From Desulfonatronum thiosulfatophilum (GTDB lineage Bacteria; Desulfobacterota; Desulfovibrionia; Desulfovibrionales; Desulfonatronaceae), in assembly GCF_900104215.1 (NCBI RefSeq), contig NZ_FMXO01000001.1:186001-250000 (forward strand): a DNA stretch of 64,000 bases, given 5' to 3'. The translations under genes and the position numbers were made by a program. Positions 39,991 through 48,526 of this stretch are shown here, piece after piece. The notes under the pieces were generated by a model. That model saw only the letters and a list, made by a program, of their open reading frames with translations. It was not told the DNA's origin and did no database searches. The stretch's first letter is position 1. Each line of letters begins with the position of its first letter.

Positions 39991-41076
39991 ATGAAGGAAA
40001 AAACGGTACACGTCATGGTTGATGAAAAAAAAAATATACGCTCCTCCAGCCAGGATTCGAAAGAACTTTTCACTGAAAGTTCAGAAGAATTCTTGCAAGA
40101 GGAATCTGATGATATCCTGGCCGAAGATGCGGATGAATCTCCGGACACGGACAATGAACCCGTCGACGTCCCCGGGCCCATCGATCTTTCCAAGACCTCT
40201 TCACCGGCTATTCGTGACTCTTTGCAGTTGTACCTGCGCGAAGTCAATAAATTTCCGATGCTCAAGCCGAATGAAGAATTCACGTTGATCCACCAGTACC
40301 GAGAGAACAACGACACCAAGGCCGCATTCCGGCTCATCTCCTCGCACCTACGCTTGGTGGTCCGGATTGCCATGGATTTCCAGCGAGGCTGGATGCAGAA
40401 CATCCTGGACCTGATCCAGGAAGGTAATGTCGGCCTGATGAAGGCCGTCCAAAAATTTGATCCAGAACGCGGGATCAAGTTTTCTTACTATGCATCCTTC
40501 TGGATAAAGGCCTACATCCTCAAATTCATTATGGACAACTGGCGCATGGTCAAGGTCGGCACGACCCAGGCTCAGCGCAAGCTCTTTTACAACCTGAGCA
40601 AGGAACGTCAGCGACTGCAAAACCAGGGCTTCGACGTCAACGTCAGTTCCCTCTCCAAAAGCCTCAATGTCAGCGAACAGGATATTACGGAGATGGATCA
40701 GCGACTCGGAAGCTCGGACCTCTCCCTGGACGCCCCTTTCTCGGAGGATACGAGCATGTCCCGGATGGACATGCTCCCGGCGTTGACCACTCCTGTGGAC
40801 GATCTTCTGGCGGAGGAGGAAATGATCCACATCCTCAAAGACCAGATCAAGGAAATGATTCCCCAGCTCAACGCCAAGGAACGCGATGTCCTGGAGCAGC
40901 GGTTGATGAACGAGGAACCGGTGACGCTTCGGGAAATCGGAGAAAAGTACAGCATCACGCGGGAACGAGTGCGCCAGATCGAAGCCCGGCTGATCGAAAA
41001 GATTCGGGACAATTTTTCCCAAAAACTGGAAATTCCCACCAGGAAAGGATCGGGAGAACATGTTGAAAGAACTTGA
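39991..41076 (+). CDS. rpoH: RpoH-like heat-shock sigma factor with acidic N-terminal extension
   Basis: 361 residues. Region 1.2 (LQLYLREVNKFPMLKPNEE), region 2 (LRLVVRIAMDFQRGWMQN, DLIQEGNVGLMKAVQKFDP, FSYYASFWIKAYILKFI), the RpoH-box-like AQRKLFYNLSKERQRLQ, and region 4 (LREIGEKYSITRERVRQIEAR) are all present. The QRKLFYNL segment points to sigma-32 rather than sigma-70 or sigma-S. The first 70 residues are unusually acidic and Ser-rich. E. coli RpoH is about 284 residues. Starts at ATG 39991 or ATG 40018 are both possible. It overlaps the HD gene. Confidence 0.9.
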   Translation: MKEKTVHVMVDEKKNIRSSSQDSKELFTESSEEFLQEESDDILAEDADESPDTDNEPVDVPGPIDLSKTSSPAIRDSLQLYLREVNKFPMLKPNEEFTLIHQYRENNDTKAAFRLISSHLRLVVRIAMDFQRGWMQNILDLIQEGNVGLMKAVQKFDPERGIKFSYYASFWIKAYILKFIMDNWRMVKVGTTQAQRKLFYNLSKERQRLQNQGFDVNVSSLSKSLNVSEQDITEMDQRLGSSDLSLDAPFSEDTSMSRMDMLPALTTPVDDLLAEEEMIHILKDQIKEMIPQLNAKERDVLEQRLMNEEPVTLREIGEKYSITRERVRQIEARLIEKIRDNFSQKLEIPTRKGSGEHVERT

Positions 41077-41836
41077 ACTTGTCAGGCAGGAAGCGAAAAA
41101 CTTGGTCGGCATACAATCGCAACCACTATTTTATGAACGATTCTCAGCCGAGCTGGCATTTTCCAAGGAACTCTTCTTCGATCATCCGTTGGTCGTCCGT
41201 TGTTGCGAGGACGTATTGCCCTTTCTCAGCGACGAGTACGGCCACGGAATCGATCATGCCAAGAAAGTAGCCCTTGAGGCAGGCGCCATCTCCCTGGCCG
41301 AAGCCCAACCCTTTGGCATGAACCAGGCCCGCCATCTTTGCATGTTGTCGCAACTCAGCGGCTTGATGCACGATATTTGCCGCCTTGAACCGGAACATGC
41401 TCTTCGTGGGGGGGAACTGTCGCTGCAGATCCTGCACGATTATCCGTTGACGGACAGGGACAAGAGCATGGTCGCGTTCTCCATCCGCAGCCATGAGGCC
41501 TTTCGCCCCAAGGAAGTCACGGATGATCCCATGGAGGAAATTGTTGCTTCAGCATTGTATGACGCGGACAAGTTTCGTTGGGGTCCCGATAATTTCGGGA
41601 CGACTTTGTGGGAGATTTGCGATTATGAAGAATGGTGCATGCGAGAAATTCTTAGCAAATTCCCAGCAGGAGTGGAACGAATCCGCGCGATAGCCAACAC
41701 CTTTCGCAGCGAAGTCGGACGAACCTTCGGCCCCGAATTCATCGAGCTAGGAATTCAACTCGGGAACCGTCTTTACACCATACTGCAGCAACATGTTCCT
41801 TCCCCTGACAGGGGCGAAACGACGGCGCGGTCATAA
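41060..41836 (+). CDS. HD-domain phosphohydrolase coupled to rpoH
   Basis: 258 residues, starting 17 bases before the rpoH stop. The HD metal site is seen as HGIDHAKKVALEAG (first His), SGLMHDICRLEPEH (the HD pair) and FSIRSHEAFRPKEV with ALYDADKFRWG (later His and Asp). HD-domain enzymes hydrolyse nucleotides or phosphoesters. The substrate cannot be told. Overlap with a stress sigma factor suggests a link to stress signalling, for example alarmone or nucleotide turnover. That link is inference. Confidence 0.82.
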   Translation: MLKELELVRQEAKNLVGIQSQPLFYERFSAELAFSKELFFDHPLVVRCCEDVLPFLSDEYGHGIDHAKKVALEAGAISLAEAQPFGMNQARHLCMLSQLSGLMHDICRLEPEHALRGGELSLQILHDYPLTDRDKSMVAFSIRSHEAFRPKEVTDDPMEEIVASALYDADKFRWGPDNFGTTLWEICDYEEWCMREILSKFPAGVERIRAIANTFRSEVGRTFGPEFIELGIQLGNRLYTILQQHVPSPDRGETTARS

Positions 41837-41910
41837 ACAGACCAGGAGCCGGCGCAAACAACTTGCCCCGCAATCCCATTCAGCTCCTTCTTCAACAAGG
41901 ATTTTTTTCG

Positions 41911-43623
41911 GTGTTCAACACGCTTCCCATGCTCCGCCCTTTCCGGGTTCTGGTGTGCCTCGCCTTCTTCGTTTCCATGGCTGCCTGCGCTCCCAAGCTT
42001 GACTATTCCCCCGAACCAGTACTGAAAGCGCAGATATCGGAGCCGGAACTCCAGTTGACCCCTTCCGCCCAGGCTGCTTTCGCTTACCTGCGGGCACAGG
42101 AACTGGAACGCCGGGGAGATCAGGAAGATGCAAGACACGCTCTTCAACTGGCCATGGCCCTGGAACCGAATCCTTTTTTGACCATGGAACTGGCAAATTC
42201 CTACTGGCGGGAAGGCAAAACCACCGAGGCCAGACAGGTCTTGCGCGGCGCCCTGCAGATTTTTCCGGGTGACCAGATCCTGTCTTCGGCACTGGTCAAC
42301 GCCTATCTTGCCGACAACATGTCCGACGAAGCCATCTCAATCATGGAGCAATATCTGCAACGTTCCCCCCATGACTGGCAGATGCGCCGGAACATGGCGG
42401 CCCTGCTGCTGCAGTATGCCCGGTATGCCCATGCCGCGGACATTTTGTCGGCCATTCCGGAATCCGAGCGCACGGCCGAGATCCGCTTTCTATTGGCCAA
42501 GAGCAATGCCGGACTTGGCTTGACCCGCCAGACCGAAGAACAACTCCTGCTGGCTCTGGAGCAGGATCCGTATTTTCTCGAGGCCTTGGCGGAACTGGCG
42601 TTCCTGTATGAGACCGAGGGCGATCTCGTTCGTGCCGAGGAGACGTATCGGCGTATTCTTGAACTGCGCCCGGACGCGGACGACATTTTGCTGCGTATGG
42701 TCCAGGTCAATGTGACTCTGAACCAGCCGGAACAAGCCCTCTCCCTGGCCCTGAGCCAGTTCGATCGAGAGTCGTTTGTCCTGGATGCGGCCTTGATTTT
42801 TATCGGCGAAAACCTGTTCCAGGAAGCCAAGATCCTGCTCGATACGCAGCACCCCGATGAGGGGCCGCCGGAAGCGGACTTCTACCGCGCCTTGATCGCT
42901 TATGAGGGCGAGGGAGATCCGGAGCAGGCTCTGGTCTATCTTGGCAGGATTCCGGACGATCATTTGCATTATTCCAGGGCTCTCAGTTTTCAGGGCTATC
43001 TGCTTCTGCAAATGGAACGCATCGACGAAGCCCATCAACTGGCTCGGGAGGGCCGGGTGCTTTTCCCGAATTTGAGCGACTTTCTCCTGTTGGAAGCGGA
43101 AATCTTCCTTGGTGAAGACAATATGGTCCAGGCTTCCAAGTTGCTGGAAGAAGCCCGGCGGAAATGGCCCGGGGATACGGATGTTCTCTATCGCCTGGGA
43201 TATCTTCAGGAACAGGTGGGGCATCGGGAGGAAGCCTTGCGGACCATGGAGGAAATCGTCGCCTTGGATCCGGATCATGCCGAGGCCTTGAACTTTATCG
43301 GCTATACCCTGACCGAAGAAGGCCGCGAGCTTGAACGAGCCCTGGTGCTCATCGAAAACGCGCTGAAACTCAAGCCCGGCAGCGGGCACATCATCGACTC
43401 CCTCGCTTGGGTACACTACAAGCTGGGAAACTTGGAAGAGGCGTGGCGGCATATACGCTCCGCGGTGGAAATCATGGCCGATGATCCGACGATATGGGAA
43501 CATTACGGGGACATTGCCGCGGCCAAGGGCAAGAAGGATCAGGCCCGCAAAGGCTACAACAACGCCCTGCTTTTTCAGACAAAACACCCGAACGAGGTCC
43601 AGCGCAAGCTGAAGGAATTATGA
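41911..43623 (+). CDS. TPR-repeat outer-membrane lipoprotein
   Basis: 570 residues from GTG 41911, which has an AAGGA site upstream. ATG 41929 is the alternative. It has a signal peptide with lipobox (FFVSMAACAP). At least a dozen TPR-type repeats fill the mature part, for example AFAYLRAQELERRGDQEDA, PYFLEALAELAFLYETEGD and DPDHAEALNFIGYTLTEEG. Such proteins act as scaffolds in the periplasm, often for envelope assembly. The adjacent LolB-like lipoprotein starts at its stop (ATGA), so the pair may work together in lipoprotein or envelope biogenesis. Confidence 0.85.
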   Translation: MFNTLPMLRPFRVLVCLAFFVSMAACAPKLDYSPEPVLKAQISEPELQLTPSAQAAFAYLRAQELERRGDQEDARHALQLAMALEPNPFLTMELANSYWREGKTTEARQVLRGALQIFPGDQILSSALVNAYLADNMSDEAISIMEQYLQRSPHDWQMRRNMAALLLQYARYAHAADILSAIPESERTAEIRFLLAKSNAGLGLTRQTEEQLLLALEQDPYFLEALAELAFLYETEGDLVRAEETYRRILELRPDADDILLRMVQVNVTLNQPEQALSLALSQFDRESFVLDAALIFIGENLFQEAKILLDTQHPDEGPPEADFYRALIAYEGEGDPEQALVYLGRIPDDHLHYSRALSFQGYLLLQMERIDEAHQLAREGRVLFPNLSDFLLLEAEIFLGEDNMVQASKLLEEARRKWPGDTDVLYRLGYLQEQVGHREEALRTMEEIVALDPDHAEALNFIGYTLTEEGRELERALVLIENALKLKPGSGHIIDSLAWVHYKLGNLEEAWRHIRSAVEIMADDPTIWEHYGDIAAAKGKKDQARKGYNNALLFQTKHPNEVQRKLKEL

Positions 43624-44426
43624 TCGCGGCCAATTTTTGTCCTAGCTTATGGCTTCGTTGCTTTCTCGGGTGCTGTGTCCTGCTCGGCGCACTGACAGGC
43701 GGATGTGCGCCCAAGACCCTGATCCCCTTGGATATCGCTCCTGAACAGGCTGATCTGGTCTGGAATCGATTCCATCAACAATACGCCGCGAACTGCACCC
43801 CGCTGGACTTTTCATTGCGGGCCAGCGTCAATTATGCTTCTCCGGATCAGCAGTCCCGAATCGTGCTCGCCATGTGGGGCCGCACGGATTTTCCGGTCCG
43901 GCTTGATATCCGGGCCGGCGTTGGCGCGATGCTGGCTCACTGGCGAGAGGGCGATTCAGGCTGGGTAGGATACTCGCCCACCGATAATGCGGCCTATTTT
44001 GCCGACTCCGTCCAGGAAGGTGCCCAGGAAATGGGCTTGTTCATGCCCCTGCGCCTGAACGCGCTGGCCCAGTTGCTCGTCGGTTGCTGGCAAACCGTCG
44101 TTTCTCCAAACTACCAGCATGTCCAGAGTACCGGCGGGAGCCTGAAGTTCTCCTATTCCATCAATGGCATGAACATATCCATCCACCTCACTCCGGATGG
44201 CCACCCCCTGTCCATCCGGCAGGAAACCCCGGCTGGTTGGGTTGTTGATATTGATCAGTGGACGGATGAAGCCCGTCGCATTCCGAGACGCATCAGCCTG
44301 TACCAGGGAGATCAGTCCGCCGTGGTTCGCGTTCAGCGCCTGGATCTCGATGTCGACCCCTGGCAGGACCACGACCTTCGCCTGGAATTGCCCCCCGGGA
44401 CGAGATTTATCAATTTATCCCGCTGA
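43620..44426 (+). CDS. LolB-like outer-membrane lipoprotein
   Basis: 268 residues from ATG 43620, which overlaps the previous stop. It has a signal peptide with lipobox (LLGALTGGCAP). The mature part has FSLRASVNYASPDQQSRIVLA, MWGRTDFPVRLDIRAGVG, FMPLRLNALAQLLVGCWQ, and a late beta-rich GWVVDIDQWTDEARRIPRR. This is the LolB/LppX-type half-barrel pattern, and LolB-like function (receiving lipoproteins at the outer membrane) is possible. Weak sequence likeness limits certainty. Confidence 0.65.
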   Translation: MIAANFCPSLWLRCFLGCCVLLGALTGGCAPKTLIPLDIAPEQADLVWNRFHQQYAANCTPLDFSLRASVNYASPDQQSRIVLAMWGRTDFPVRLDIRAGVGAMLAHWREGDSGWVGYSPTDNAAYFADSVQEGAQEMGLFMPLRLNALAQLLVGCWQTVVSPNYQHVQSTGGSLKFSYSINGMNISIHLTPDGHPLSIRQETPAGWVVDIDQWTDEARRIPRRISLYQGDQSAVVRVQRLDLDVDPWQDHDLRLELPPGTRFINLSR

Positions 44427-44485
44427 TACTCGAGCTTCACCCTTCAACAAGATTGTCTCGACGAAATAACGAACGGAGAGGATGC

Positions 44486-44848
44486 ATGAACCACCTTGCC
44501 ACGTCGCATTTTTACAATATTTCAGTACATACCGACCTCTTGCTCGGGTTCAGGGTCCTTGGCAGTGAATTTAAATGGATTTTCATTCGCTCGTTGCGCA
44601 ACTGGGAAATCTCGCAGCTTCGCAAGCGACTGCACCAGGAATACCACACCCTGGGCATGATCGAGGCGGCCGCCTCGGACCTGGAAATTGCCAAGGCCGG
44701 AGACGCCCTGGATATTTTTGATGAAAAGGAACTGGCCATCAAGCAGATCTCTTTTTTGCTGGATGAAATCTCCTTCCTGACGGATCAGCTCCGAGACGAA
44801 CGCCAGGAGTATGTCCGTCGTCGTGTTCAAAAGTGGAAGCTGACATGA
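44486..44848 (+). CDS. Small conserved-type cytoplasmic protein
   Basis: 120 residues from ATG 44486, with CGGAGAGG ribosome site. An upstream in-frame start is rejected. The sequence is helical (RSLRNWEISQLRKRLHQEYH, LDIFDEKELAIKQISFLLDEI, FLTDQLRDERQEYVRRR) and could form a coiled-coil dimer. No known domain is seen. It sits between the LolB-like gene and rpiB, with about 120 bases to the latter. Confidence 0.65.
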   Translation: MNHLATSHFYNISVHTDLLLGFRVLGSEFKWIFIRSLRNWEISQLRKRLHQEYHTLGMIEAAASDLEIAKAGDALDIFDEKELAIKQISFLLDEISFLTDQLRDERQEYVRRRVQKWKLT

Positions 44849-44969
44849 TAAGGGGCAGTGAATTCACTTCCGGTACATAAAGCCACTCTGAAACAGTCTG
44901 GTTCATTTCCACCGGCGGAACCGTCCCCCTTCATCACTAAACCTGAAAAATCACATAAGGTCGTAACAT

Positions 44970-45419
44970 ATGGACATCCGCACCGTCGTCATCGGCTCAG
45001 ACCATGCCGGTTTTGATTTCAAAAAAATTATGACGGGTCATATTCGAGATCTGGGGTATGACGTGCACGACATCGGGCCGACCTCAACCGATTCCTGCGA
45101 TTACCCTCTCATGGCCGGCGAACTGTGCCGTGTGGTGCTCGCCACGCACAATCCCGGCATCCTGATTTGCGGAACCGGGCTGGGCATGAGCATGGCCGCC
45201 AATCGGTTTCCGGGTATCCGCGCATCCCTGTGCACTAATGAATTTCTGGCCCGAATGGCCAGGGCCCACAACAACGCCAACGTGCTCTGCCTCGGCTCCA
45301 GGGTCTTGGGAAGTGAACTGGCCAAAAGCATTGTTTCCGTTTTTCTGACAACTCAATTCGAAGGCCAGCGCCATCAACGGCGCATAGACCAACTGGAGTC
45401 CCTGGTCTCACAGCATTAA
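44970..45419 (+). CDS. rpiB: Ribose-5-phosphate isomerase B
   Basis: 149 residues. The N-terminal IGSDHAGFDFKKIM and DIGPTSTDSCDYP, the active-site strand ILICGTGLGMSMAANRFPGIRA (Cys near residue 66), and LARAHNN-type segment MARAHNNANVLCLG are the RpiB pattern. It interconverts ribose 5-phosphate and ribulose 5-phosphate in the pentose phosphate pathway. It is followed by a tRNA gene with its own promoter. Confidence 0.94.
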   Translation: MDIRTVVIGSDHAGFDFKKIMTGHIRDLGYDVHDIGPTSTDSCDYPLMAGELCRVVLATHNPGILICGTGLGMSMAANRFPGIRASLCTNEFLARMARAHNNANVLCLGSRVLGSELAKSIVSVFLTTQFEGQRHQRRIDQLESLVSQH

Positions 45420-45565
45420 TAGCCAACATGGCCCTTCCCTTCCGCCAGTGCCCGAAAACTCGATTGCACCAAGCCCCTTCCCCACTGGCTGGCCGACTTC
45501 GCTTGGCACAAATGCCGATTCGAAACAAAACATCGCGGAAATCTCAGGAAAGGGTTTATTAGTCC

Positions 45566-45595
45566 TTGACAGCAAACTTTCACACGGAGTATAGA
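45566..45595 (+). promoter_or_regulatory. Sigma-70 promoter of tRNA-Leu
   Basis: A perfect TTGACA (45566-45571) lies 18 bases before TATAGA (45590-45595). The tRNA begins about 11 bases after the -10. It is strong and consensus-like, as expected for a stable RNA. Confidence 0.85.
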
Positions 45596-45606
45596 ATCGC
45601 TCTTTG

Positions 45607-45693
45607 GCCGGGGTGGTGAAACTGGTAGACGCACTGGACTCAAAATCCAGCGAGGGCAACCTCGTGTCGGTTCGATTCCGACCCCCGGCACCA
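45607..45693 (+). tRNA. tRNA-Leu (anticodon CAA)
   Basis: 87 bases with encoded CCA. The acceptor stem is GCCGGGG with CCCCGGC. The anticodon loop CTCAAAA is flanked by CTGGA and TCCAG, giving anticodon CAA (codon UUG). A long variable arm (GCGAGGGCAACCTCGT) is typical of Leu tRNAs, followed by the T arm with GGTTCGATTCC. Promoter and terminator flank it closely, so it is a single-gene unit. Confidence 0.97.
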
Positions 45694-45701
45694 ATAAAAT
45701 C

Positions 45702-45735
45702 AAGGGTTTACAGATAAGACTGTAAACCCTTTTTT
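45702..45735 (+). terminator. Rho-independent terminator of tRNA-Leu
   Basis: AAGGGTTTACAG (45702-45713) pairs perfectly with CTGTAAACCCTT (45720-45731). The loop is ATAAGA and a T-run follows (to 45735). It ends the tRNA transcript. Confidence 0.92.
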
Positions 45736-46096
45736 ATGGTCAAATTTCTGTGTGGTATGAGTAGTGTAAGAGGGTGAAGCTGACAATAACAACCGGCATT
45801 GGTCAATTTGATATTACTATGTTTCAATTCAACGTTGTTTTGTTTTGCGCAAACAGGGATTCATCCTGAAGATGTGGAGCTTTTTCGGAAAAGTTCTGTA
45901 ACAATTCAGAACCATTTAATGATAAGATATCTGATATTCCGACTTGTCTCGATTTTTGGCCTCGCTTATCTACGTTTCTCTTGCTTATGACAGCCTTGCG
46001 CAGACGCGGCTGCTGAAGCTTTCCAAAAAGCAGTGGAACAAAGTCCCCCCGGATCGTCCTAGCCGACCTTCGTCACCGCCCAAAAATCGGCTGGCT
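45736..46096. other. AT-rich intergenic region after tRNA-Leu
   Basis: About 360 bases with clearly lower GC than the surroundings, at least to about 45990. One open frame (45799-45990) gives a 63-residue, hydrophobic product without ribosome site or natural start, and is not accepted. The 3' side of a tRNA is a common integration site, so this may be a decayed island remnant. No repeat of the tRNA end is seen. Confidence 0.3.
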
Positions 46097-46131
46097 TTGG
46101 CGGAAGCCGTAAGAGGTACGGCTTCCGCCAA
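46097..46131 (-). terminator. Perfect 15-bp hairpin downstream of the helicase gene
   Basis: TTGGCGGAAGCCGTA (46097-46111) and TACGGCTTCCGCCAA (46117-46131), loop AGAGG. It lies just after the DEAD-box gene stop (46138) on that strand. The A-run that would be its T-tract (46082-46086) is 10 bases away, so termination efficiency is uncertain. Confidence 0.6.
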
Positions 46132-46137
46132 CCAATC

Positions 46138-47895
46138 TCACTCCCCTTTTCTCCAGCCCGTTCCCGGTTTCTTGGTCCGGAAAGGACGTGCGGCAATGGT
46201 CCGGACACGGCCTGGGCCCTGGTCATCGCCGGCCGCTCCTCCGGCAGGCGCTGGCTGCACCTTGATTCGCAGGCCCCGGATCTGGTTGTCGTCCATTACC
46301 CGAATCACCTCTCCGGCAAATTCGGAAGGCACTTCGACAAAACATTGCCGGTCCTGCATCAGGATCTTTCCGATCTGTCGGCCGGAAAGGCCTGTTTCTC
46401 CGGCAATGGCGCCGACCACGTCCCGGACCTCCACGTTCTGATTGCGACCCACGTTGATCACGAGCCGGGTCATGCCCTGCTGCGTGCCGGTGTCCCTGGG
46501 GCGACCACCGAATCGATCTCCCGCCCCCCGTTCACTGGAACGATCACCAAACCGGCCACGTGAAGGTTCATTGATTGAAATGAGTTCCTCCTCGCTGGTC
46601 CTTGACGGCCCCATGAGCATCTTCAGCAGAGCCGCGGCCATATCCAGGGATGAAACCTGATCGATCTCCAGAAAATGTTCCACGGCGCGCACCTGCTTTT
46701 CTAAACCGCCCTGGGCCATGGTTTCCTTGACCTGATTCAGAAATTTTTCCGTCTTGGCCTGCTCCACGTCCCCCACGCTCGGCACGCTGCGCTGGACCAT
46801 CTTGGATTTGGTGAACCGTTGAATGTCCTTCAGCTTGTAGAATTCACGGCCCGAGGCAAAGGTGAAGGCCCGGCCGGTCCGTCCGGCGCGGCCGGTGCGG
46901 CCGATGCGGTGAACGTAGTATTCAACGTCGCTGGGAATATCGAAATTGAAAACCGCTTCCACGTCATCCACATCAATGCCCCTGGCGGCAACGTCCGTGG
47001 CCACGAGGATCTCGACATTGCCGGTCCGGAACTTGGCCATGACCCGGTCCCGCTGGTTCTGGTTCATATCCCCGTGCAGGCCCTCGGCCAAGTACCCCCG
47101 GGCCTGCAGATGCTCCACGATCTGATCCACGCTGCGCTTGGTGTTGGAAAAGACAATGCTCAGCTTGGGGTTGTAGACGTCAATGATCCGGCACATGGCT
47201 TCCAGACGCAACCCCCGCGGCACCTCGTAGAACAATTGCTCAATATTGGGGACCGTGAGCATTTTCTGGGATACCTTGGCCAGGACCCGATCCTTGAGAT
47301 AGGTGTCCGCGAGACGCAGAATTTCCTGAGGCATTGTCGCGGAAAAGAGCACGGTCTGGCGCTCATCCGGTGCGCCCTGCAGGATCAGTTCGATATCCTC
47401 TCGAAAGCCCATGTCCAGCATCTCGTCGGCCTCATCCAGAACAGCGATCCGGATCTGATCCAGCTTGATGGTTCCCCGCTGAATGTGGTCCAGAACACGG
47501 CCCGGCGTGCCGATGACCACTTGCACTCCCTGACGTAAGGCCCGGAACTGACGATCGATGGGCTGCCCGCCATAGACCGGCAGCACGGAAATTCCCCGGC
47601 AATACTTGGCCAGAGAGTTCAACTCCTCGGCGACCTGAATGGCAAGTTCCCTGGTCGGGCAAAGTACGATGGCCTGAATGTTCCGGTTGGACGCCTCGAT
47701 TTTCTCCAGGATGGGAATACCGAAGGCCACGGTCTTGCCGGTCCCGGTCTGGGCCTGCCCGACCACGTCCCGACCTTCCAGGAGCATGGGGATGGCCAAG
47801 GACTGGATCGGAGACGGCTCCTCGAACCCCATGTCCTGAATGGACTTCATGATTTCCTGGGAAAGACCCAATTCTTCAAAGCTGCTGATCGACAT
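46138..47895 (-). CDS. deaD: DEAD-box RNA helicase (DeaD/CsdA type)
   Basis: 585 residues. Q motif (SFEELGLSQEIMKSIQDMGF), motif I AQTGTGKT, motif II DEAD in VLDEADEMLD, motif III SAT, and motif VI HRIGRTGRAGRTG are present. The C-terminal part has a helical spacer, a basic Arg/Gly-rich stretch (SRGRFGDRSSERGAGDRFGGR), and a DbpA-type RNA-binding domain (LVINVGRNQNVEVRDVVGAI). This is the CsdA/DeaD layout. It acts in ribosome assembly and mRNA decay, often in the cold. Confidence 0.94.
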   Translation of the reverse strand: MSISSFEELGLSQEIMKSIQDMGFEEPSPIQSLAIPMLLEGRDVVGQAQTGTGKTVAFGIPILEKIEASNRNIQAIVLCPTRELAIQVAEELNSLAKYCRGISVLPVYGGQPIDRQFRALRQGVQVVIGTPGRVLDHIQRGTIKLDQIRIAVLDEADEMLDMGFREDIELILQGAPDERQTVLFSATMPQEILRLADTYLKDRVLAKVSQKMLTVPNIEQLFYEVPRGLRLEAMCRIIDVYNPKLSIVFSNTKRSVDQIVEHLQARGYLAEGLHGDMNQNQRDRVMAKFRTGNVEILVATDVAARGIDVDDVEAVFNFDIPSDVEYYVHRIGRTGRAGRTGRAFTFASGREFYKLKDIQRFTKSKMVQRSVPSVGDVEQAKTEKFLNQVKETMAQGGLEKQVRAVEHFLEIDQVSSLDMAAALLKMLMGPSRTSEEELISINEPSRGRFGDRSSERGAGDRFGGRPRDTGTQQGMTRLVINVGRNQNVEVRDVVGAIAGETGLSGRQIGKILMQDRQCFVEVPSEFAGEVIRVMDDNQIRGLRIKVQPAPAGGAAGDDQGPGRVRTIAARPFRTKKPGTGWRKGE

Positions 47896-47934
47896 GTCGG
47901 TATCCTTTTGCTCAATTTGATTTTAGATGTTGAT

Positions 47935-48375
47935 TCACGTTTCCGAAACGTCGGCGGACATGAACTGAATTTTCCTCGCGGGGCAGGATGCCTGTCTCCA
48001 TCCTTCCTCCATATCCTCATACGCATCCGGAATGAACCTGGGAGTGCAGACGGCCAGAAAGAGGAGGTCGGATACGCCGGGATTGTTGATGCGTTGCGGC
48101 ACTCCCGGGGGGATCAGAACCACATCTCCGGGAGCCACTACTTTGGGCTGCCCTCCGTCAATCTCCATCAAGCCCTGCCCCTCAAGGATGATGTAACGCT
48201 CCATGATGCCTCGCAGCCTGTGCAACCTCGTGGTTACCTGGGGCAGAACCCGCACTCTGGCAACGGACACGGCATCATCCTCGGAGGCATTCCACCATTC
48301 GGTGATGAAACAACGCTCCTTGAAAAAGTATTCATTCACCGACCCTTTATGGAACATAGGTATTTTTTCGTTCAT
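47935..48375 (-). CDS. Cupin-domain protein
   Basis: 146 residues from ATG 48375. The cupin barrel has LPQVTTRLHRLRGIMERYIILEG-type motif 1 (with His and Glu) and motif 2 PGDVVLIPPGVPQRINNPG (where the usual His of PxGxxHxxxN is Gln in PQRIN). It resembles mannose-6-phosphate isomerase-type cupins, which bind metal and sugars, but the altered motif leaves metal binding open. No clear operon partner is seen. The gap 48376-48526 holds nothing recognisable. Confidence 0.8.
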   Translation of the reverse strand: MNEKIPMFHKGSVNEYFFKERCFITEWWNASEDDAVSVARVRVLPQVTTRLHRLRGIMERYIILEGQGLMEIDGGQPKVVAPGDVVLIPPGVPQRINNPGVSDLLFLAVCTPRFIPDAYEDMEEGWRQASCPARKIQFMSADVSET

Positions 48376-48526
48376 GCAAAGCACTCCAGCGGCAAAAGAG
48401 CTCCGACAGGGGAAAAAGAATCATCAATAAATACAAGGCCGCAAAGAAATGTGCCGAGACAATGGACAATGTTTCCAGATGCTCGTTTCAGAAGACGCAC
48501 TGCGACTGGAGCGCGGCAGCCTGGCT

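Noticed and set aside
39622-40011. 129-codon minus-strand frame in the metH-rpoH gap
   Set aside because: Its composition is not protein-like and it overlaps the rpoH start and the possible promoter.
45799-45990. 63-codon hydrophobic frame after the tRNA
   Set aside because: An AT-rich region gives hydrophobic codons by chance. No ribosome site or neighbouring gene supports it.
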